9,476 nt of DNA from CAZAGD01 sp964484485 (lineage in GTDB: Bacteria; Desulfobacterota; SM23-61), in contig CAZAGD010000227.1 in NCBI GenBank assembly GCA_964484485.1, forward strand, positions 1 through 9,476. The letters run 5' to 3'. Shown one piece after another: positions 5,963 through 9,476 of this stretch; the first letter of the stretch is position 1, and each line of letters opens with the position of its first letter. The translations under genes and the position numbers were made by a program. A model generated the notes under the pieces. That model worked only from the letters and a program-made list of their open reading frames with translations, had not been told where the DNA came from and did not search any database.

Positions 5963-6929
5963 AAATGATTTGTTGGTAGAAGTTAAGAATCTGCGTAAGT
6001 TTTTTCCGGTGCGCACCCACTTTTTATCCCGCGAAAAACTCTTTGTCCAAGCGGTTAATAATGTCAGTCTGACGATCAAGCGTGGAGAAACTTTAGGATT
6101 AGTGGGTGAATCTGGCTGTGGCAAATCAACTCTGGGCCGCTTAATTTTACGCCTCGAAGAGCCAACCGCCGGGGAAATTTATTTTGAAGGAGAGAATATT
6201 CTCCAGTTTAAGGCGGAACGTCTGCGGCAAATGCGGAGGCAAATGCAGATTATTTTTCAAGATCCTTACTCCTCTTTGAATCCACGCAAGACCGTAGGCT
6301 CCATCATTGGCGAACCTTTAGTCATCCATAAAATAGGCACAAAAAAAGAACAGGAAGAAAGGGTGCGCTATTTAATGGAAGTAGTGGGGCTACGCCCCGA
6401 ACATATCAACCGCTATCCTCATGAATTCAGCGGAGGTCAACGCCAGCGGATAGGAATTGCCCGGGCCTTGGCTTTAAACCCTAAACTAATCATTGCTGAT
6501 GAACCTGTTTCCGCTCTGGATGTTTCTATCCAGGCGCAAGTCTTAAATTTACTGGAAGATCTTCAAGATGAATTTCATTTAACTTACCTCTTTATTGCGC
6601 ACGATCTTTCCGTGGTCGAACATATCAGCGACCGCGTCGCTGTCATGCATCTGGGACGGATTGCCGAATTGGCGAAAAGTGGGGATCTCTATAGCAACCC
6701 CAAGCACCCTTATACCCAGGCTCTTCTTTCGGCGAACCCGATTCCTGATCCAACGTTGGCACGTAAACGCGTCATTCTGCAGGGGGAGGTTCCCAGTCCC
6801 ATTAATCCTCCTCCGGGGTGCAATTTCCATACGCGCTGCCCCCAACGCTTTGAGCCATGCGATAAAGCAGTACCTGAGCTTAAAGAAATAGAACCCGACC
6901 ACTGGGTAGCTTGTTATCTTTATAACTGA
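5955..6929 (+). CDS. dppF: Oligopeptide/dipeptide ABC transporter ATP-binding protein (DppF/OppF-like)
   Basis: A 324-residue second ATPase of the same importer; DppD- and DppF-type subunits form a heterodimer below the permeases. Landmarks: Walker A 'GESGCGKS' at 51-58, Q-loop 'FQDPYSSLNP' with Gln102, signature 'FSGGQRQR' at 158-165, Walker B 'LIIADEP' with Asp182 and Glu183, D-loop 'SALD', and switch His216. The insertion between strands near residues 20-30 ('THFLSREKLFVQAV') is typical of the F-type subunit. The C-terminal extension carries Cys289, Cys295, Cys302 and Cys320 (CX5CX6CX17C), parallel to the partner. The ATG lies inside the end of dppD (8-base overlap), which implies translational coupling. 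A 107-base spacer with an inverted repeat follows before pxpA. All catalytic residues are present, so the protein should be active. Confidence 0.93.
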   Translation: MNKNDLLVEVKNLRKFFPVRTHFLSREKLFVQAVNNVSLTIKRGETLGLVGESGCGKSTLGRLILRLEEPTAGEIYFEGENILQFKAERLRQMRRQMQIIFQDPYSSLNPRKTVGSIIGEPLVIHKIGTKKEQEERVRYLMEVVGLRPEHINRYPHEFSGGQRQRIGIARALALNPKLIIADEPVSALDVSIQAQVLNLLEDLQDEFHLTYLFIAHDLSVVEHISDRVAVMHLGRIAELAKSGDLYSNPKHPYTQALLSANPIPDPTLARKRVILQGEVPSPINPPPGCNFHTRCPQRFEPCDKAVPELKEIEPDHWVACYLYN

Positions 6930-6937
6930 TTTATCAC

Positions 6938-7006
6938 CACCGCGAGCGCTGAGATCGCCAAGATTATTTTTTAAATTTATCCGCGAACTGGGCGCTCTCG
7001 GCGGTG
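6938..7006. repeat. Imperfect inverted repeat (long-loop hairpin) between dppF and pxpA
   Basis: The 12-base left arm CACCGCGAGCGC (6938-6949) pairs with GCGCTC (6992-6997) plus GCGGTG (7001-7006). This makes two perfect 6-bp helices interrupted by a 3-base bulge (6998-7000), around an AT-rich 42-base loop with a run of six T. It ends 30 bases before the pxpA ATG, just upstream of its Shine-Dalgarno. The GC-rich arms stand out from the AT-rich surroundings. It could be a transcript-processing or stabilising element, an attenuator or an operator. It is not a classical terminator, since no T-run follows the right arm. Confidence 0.5.
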
Positions 7007-7025
7007 CCTAACCTAAAGTAAGACC

Positions 7026-7031
7026 AGGAGG
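7026..7031 (+). promoter_or_regulatory. Strong Shine-Dalgarno of pxpA
   Basis: AGGAGG lies 5 bases before the ATG at 7037 and fixes that start. A closer ATG at 7032 runs into a stop after two codons and is discounted. Confidence 0.75.
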
Positions 7032-7036
7032 ATGAG

Positions 7037-7810
7037 ATGACCAAACAAGTGGATATAAATTGTGATATGGGCGAAAGTTTTGGTGCTTATGTATTGGGCC
7101 GAGATGAAGAAATTATGAATTACATTACCTCAGCTAATATTGCCTGTGGCTGGCATGCTGGAGATCCATTAGTAATGGATCGGACAGTGCGATTAGCCAA
7201 AAAGAACGGGGTGGCTGTGGGGGCGCATCCTGGCTATCCTGATCTCATGGGGTTTGGACGGAGGCGTATGGACTTAACATCCGTCGAAATAGAGAATTAT
7301 CTTCTTTATCAGATGGGTGCTCTTTACGCTTTCGCGCGCGCCTATAACCTGCCTTTGCAACACGTCAAGGCCCACGGGGCTTTAGGTAACTTAGCTTTTA
7401 TCGATTTGGAGACTTCGAAATCAATTTGCCGGGCCATTGCCCGTTTTCAGGAGAGGATTATTTTTGTAGCCCTGGCTGGTTCGGTCATGGTGCAAGCGGC
7501 CCGCGAAATTGGCGTACCTTTTGTGGAAGAGGCCTATGCCGATCGGGTCTATAATCCAGATGGAACTCTCCAATCGCGAAAAATTGCTGGAGCAGTAATC
7601 CATGATCCAGAAAAAGCTGCCCGCCAAGCTTTAACCATGGTCTTAGAGGGGTACGTGCTTGCGCACGATGGATCTAAAGTGCCTGTTAAAGTGGATACTC
7701 TTTGCGTTCATGGTGATTCGCCCATGGCCATTGCCATCCTGCAGAGAATAAGAGAAGCCTTCCAAAAAGAGGGCATCGAAGTAAAACCAATGGGGTTAAA
7801 TAAAGCATGA
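7037..7810 (+). CDS. pxpA: 5-oxoprolinase subunit A (LamB/YcsF family)
   Basis: A 257-residue LamB/YcsF protein. In E. coli and B. subtilis the homologue works with PxpB and PxpC to open 5-oxoproline to glutamate with ATP. Seen here: 'DINCDMGESFG' at 6-16, 'SANIACGWHAGDP' at 32-44, 'GAHPGYPD' at 62-69, 'HVKAHGALGN' at 109-118, 'EEAYADRVYNPDGTL' and 'DTLCVHGDSP' near the end. The length agrees with the family. Two positions in the usual 'HVKPHGxLYN' motif differ: Ala112 for Pro and Gly117 for Tyr. The protein may therefore belong to a subfamily with a somewhat different substrate. The gene heads a tight three-gene set, overlapping pxpB in an ATGA junction. Presence of all three subunits makes 5-oxoproline or a similar lactam the best guess. 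Confidence 0.9.
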   Translation: MTKQVDINCDMGESFGAYVLGRDEEIMNYITSANIACGWHAGDPLVMDRTVRLAKKNGVAVGAHPGYPDLMGFGRRRMDLTSVEIENYLLYQMGALYAFARAYNLPLQHVKAHGALGNLAFIDLETSKSICRAIARFQERIIFVALAGSVMVQAAREIGVPFVEEAYADRVYNPDGTLQSRKIAGAVIHDPEKAARQALTMVLEGYVLAHDGSKVPVKVDTLCVHGDSPMAIAILQRIREAFQKEGIEVKPMGLNKA

Positions 7811-8508
7811 TCTTCCAACCTAAGATCCTGCCCGCTGGTGACCAGGCCATTCTTATAGAGTTAGGGAAAGAGATTAAACCGGAAATAAACCAGCAAGTGC
7901 ATTACCTAAGCCAGTTGCTGGAAAAACGAGCGCCCATGGGGATTAAAGAAATTATTCCTTCTTACTCTTCTTTGCTTATCTACTATGATCCGGCGCAAAT
8001 TTCCTTTAGTGCTGTCTCTGATTTAGTGCAGAACTTTCTGCACGAAAATAGTCCCAGGCCAAATAACCCACCAGTTATCAAAGAAATACCTGTGGTCTAT
8101 GGTGGAGAGTACGGTCCTGATTTAGAATTTGTGGCCCAATTTCATGGCTTGACTGTGGCAGAGGTTATTAAGATCCATACCAGCCAGACTTATTTAGTTT
8201 ATGTCGTGGGCTTCTCTCCTGGTTTTGCCGCCATGGGCACTGTCCCTGAAATTATTCAAACTCCGCGCTTGCCTACACCGCGGACGAAAGTACCCGCTGG
8301 CTCCGTGGGCATTGGCGGAAAGCAAACTGGTATCTATGCGGTAGAATCACCTGGTGGTTGGCGGCTTATCGGCCGCACGCCCCTTACTCTCTTCGACCTC
8401 AATAATGAACCGCCGGCCTTCTTTAAAGCTGGTGATTACGCCCGTTTCTTTTCTATCCCGGCGGAAGATTTCTTCCTTTACCAGGAGCAAAAAAGAAATT
8501 TCTTTTGA
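7807..8508 (+). CDS. pxpB: 5-oxoprolinase subunit B (KipI/PxpB family)
   Basis: A 233-residue protein of the KipI/allophanate-hydrolase subunit 1 family, which pairs with PxpC in the ATP-dependent 5-oxoprolinase. Seen here: the N-terminal 'LPAGDQAILIELG' (8-20), a central 'IPVVYGGEYGPDLE' (94-107), 'VGFSPGFAAMGTVPE' from residue 134, then 'TPRTKVPAGSVGIGGKQTGI' and 'ESPGGWRLIGRTPLTLFD'. The family usually has a 'GFxPGFxYLG' loop; here the end is 'FAAMG'. The start ATG overlaps the pxpA stop (ATGA), with GGGG 11 bases upstream, so translation is coupled. The Bacillus KipI homologue was first described as a sporulation-kinase inhibitor, but in this gene order the oxoprolinase role is far more likely. 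Confidence 0.9.
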   Translation: MIFQPKILPAGDQAILIELGKEIKPEINQQVHYLSQLLEKRAPMGIKEIIPSYSSLLIYYDPAQISFSAVSDLVQNFLHENSPRPNNPPVIKEIPVVYGGEYGPDLEFVAQFHGLTVAEVIKIHTSQTYLVYVVGFSPGFAAMGTVPEIIQTPRLPTPRTKVPAGSVGIGGKQTGIYAVESPGGWRLIGRTPLTLFDLNNEPPAFFKAGDYARFFSIPAEDFFLYQEQKRNFF

Positions 8509-8531
8509 TTTTTTCAGAAATAGCTAATTTT

Positions 8532-9473
8532 ATGATCGAAGTAATTAAACCTGGAATTTTTACTACGGTCCAAGATTTAGGCCGCTGGGGTTATCAGCGT
8601 TATGGCATAGGCACGGCTGGGGCCTTAGATTCCTTTGCTCTGACCGCAGGAAATCTCTTGTTGGGCAATGCGGAAGAGGCCGCTGGCTTAGAGATAACTT
8701 TTGTCGGGCCCCTGCTTAAATTTCATCAAACTACTCTAGTGGCGATAACCGGTGCTGACTTAAATCCCCGGCTAAACGGGCAACCTCTTCCTAATTGGAC
8801 TGTTTGCTCCGTCTCTGCCGGATCTATGCTGAGTTTCGGCCCGAGGAAAAGTGGGGTGCGGGCCTATTTAGCCGTCTGGGGAGGAATTGCTGTTCCCCCC
8901 ATCATGGGCTCCCGATCTACTTACCTCTTAGGACATTTTGGCGGATTAGAAGGTCGCCCGCTCAAAGCTGGAGATTTACTCCCTCTGCATCCTTGTCCCT
9001 CCAAAGGGCAAGAATTAGCCGGCCGGTCTTTACCAATATCTTTGCACCCTGCTTACCAGAGGAACCCTTGCTTGCGCGTTATCCTTGGTCCTTTTGCTGA
9101 TTATTTTTCGCTCGAGGGGCAGGAGGCTTTCTTGACCTCTGCCTATACGATAACTCCCCAATCTGACCGCATGGGCTACCGTTTACATGGGACTCCCATT
9201 ACCCGCGCTATAAATGAAGAGCTTATTACTTGCGGTTTAGCTAACGGCACGATCCAAGTTCCTCCTGATGGGCAACCGATCCTGCTCCTGGCTGATCGGC
9301 AGACTATTGGCGGTTATCCCATAATCGCCACAGTTATTAACGCTGATCTGCCCTTAGCGGCGCAATGCGCTCCGGGCGACAAATTGCGTTTTCAAGCAAC
9401 CACGCTAAGGGAAGCGCAGGCGGCTTTTCAAAATCTTTGGGGCAATTTGCGCAGGTTTCTTCAATCCATATGA
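8532..9473 (+). CDS. pxpC: 5-oxoprolinase subunit C (KipA/PxpC family)
   Basis: A 313-residue member of the biotin-dependent-carboxyltransferase-like/allophanate-hydrolase subunit 2 family, partner of PxpB in 5-oxoprolinase. Despite the family name, it carries no biotin domain. Seen here: 'GIFTTVQDLGRWGYQ' at 8-22, 'GALDSFAL' from 30, 'VRAYLAVWGGIAVPPIMGS' in the middle, 'SDRMGYRLHG' and, late in the chain, 'LLLADRQTIGGYPIIATVI'. I chose the ATG at 8532 because it gives the canonical 'MIEVIKPGIFTTVQDLG' N-terminus. An in-frame TTG at 8505, overlapping the pxpB stop, would add nine residues (322 in all). Neither start has a good Shine-Dalgarno. The gene is complete and ends three bases before the window edge, so what follows is unseen. 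Confidence 0.9.
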   Translation: MIEVIKPGIFTTVQDLGRWGYQRYGIGTAGALDSFALTAGNLLLGNAEEAAGLEITFVGPLLKFHQTTLVAITGADLNPRLNGQPLPNWTVCSVSAGSMLSFGPRKSGVRAYLAVWGGIAVPPIMGSRSTYLLGHFGGLEGRPLKAGDLLPLHPCPSKGQELAGRSLPISLHPAYQRNPCLRVILGPFADYFSLEGQEAFLTSAYTITPQSDRMGYRLHGTPITRAINEELITCGLANGTIQVPPDGQPILLLADRQTIGGYPIIATVINADLPLAAQCAPGDKLRFQATTLREAQAAFQNLWGNLRRFLQSI

Positions 9474-9476
9474 TAT

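Noticed and set aside
6579..6902. Open frames on both strands within the end of dppF
   Set aside because: They are out of frame with the conserved C-terminal extension of DppF, and their translations show no motifs.
6942..6972. Rho-independent terminator after dppF
   Set aside because: GCGA and TCGC flank a 9-base loop before an imperfect T-run, but a 4-bp stem separated from the T-run is too weak, and the alternative long pairing uses the same bases.
6944..6996. Possible TPP riboswitch (CTGAGA) upstream of pxpA
   Set aside because: CTGAGAT is present, but the conserved ACCTGAT and GGTAAT segments are missing, and the paired arms are better explained as a simple hairpin.

Overview
The window reads as a compact, gene-dense bacterial chromosome segment of moderate GC, with strong AGGAGG-type ribosome binding sites, short intergenic gaps and almost only full-length conserved genes. 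A ferredoxin-nitroreductase fusion, oligopeptide-type ABC ATPases with C-terminal Cys motifs and clostridial-looking YcsF/PxpBC sequences suggest an anaerobe. A DUF3568-like lipoprotein suggests it may have an outer membrane. The lineage cannot be fixed from the sequence alone. No rRNA, tRNA, CRISPR array, insertion sequence, integrase or phage gene is visible.

Left half (22-3696, all minus strand). Five genes run leftward from a GTG-started, secreted alkaline phosphatase: alkaline phosphatase, a small DUF3568-like lipoprotein, a ferredoxin-domain nitroreductase, a MacroD/YmdB-type macrodomain hydrolase and a ThiS/MoaD-like beta-grasp protein ending in Gly-Gly. Gaps are about 4 to 33 bases with the annotated starts (90 bases before the lipoprotein if its preferred internal start is used), so one transcript is likely. 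The functional mix is odd: one enzyme for the envelope and three cytosolic proteins involved in redox, ADP-ribose or sulfur-carrier chemistry.

Centre (3697-3977). This divergent intergenic region separates the leftward operon from the rightward genes. It holds a candidate minus-strand promoter, a 10-bp palindrome and a 7-bp-stem inverted repeat just upstream of the rightward gene.

Right half (3978-9473, all plus strand). A creatininase-family amidohydrolase is followed by a 194-base gap containing a well-spaced sigma-70-like promoter (TTGACA, 17 bases, TATTTT). Next come two oligopeptide/dipeptide ABC transporter ATPases (DppD- and DppF-like, overlapping by 8 bases). A 107-base spacer with an imperfect hairpin follows, then the three 5-oxoprolinase subunits in the order pxpA-pxpB-pxpC. 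The set makes sense as uptake of small peptides or cyclic amides followed by ring opening: the transporter ATPases energise import, PxpABC opens 5-oxoproline (or a related lactam) with ATP, and the creatininase-like enzyme could open another cyclic amide. The membrane permeases and substrate-binding protein such ATPases need are not in the window. This catabolic cluster is the most interesting part. I did not find a clearly new defence or mobile system.
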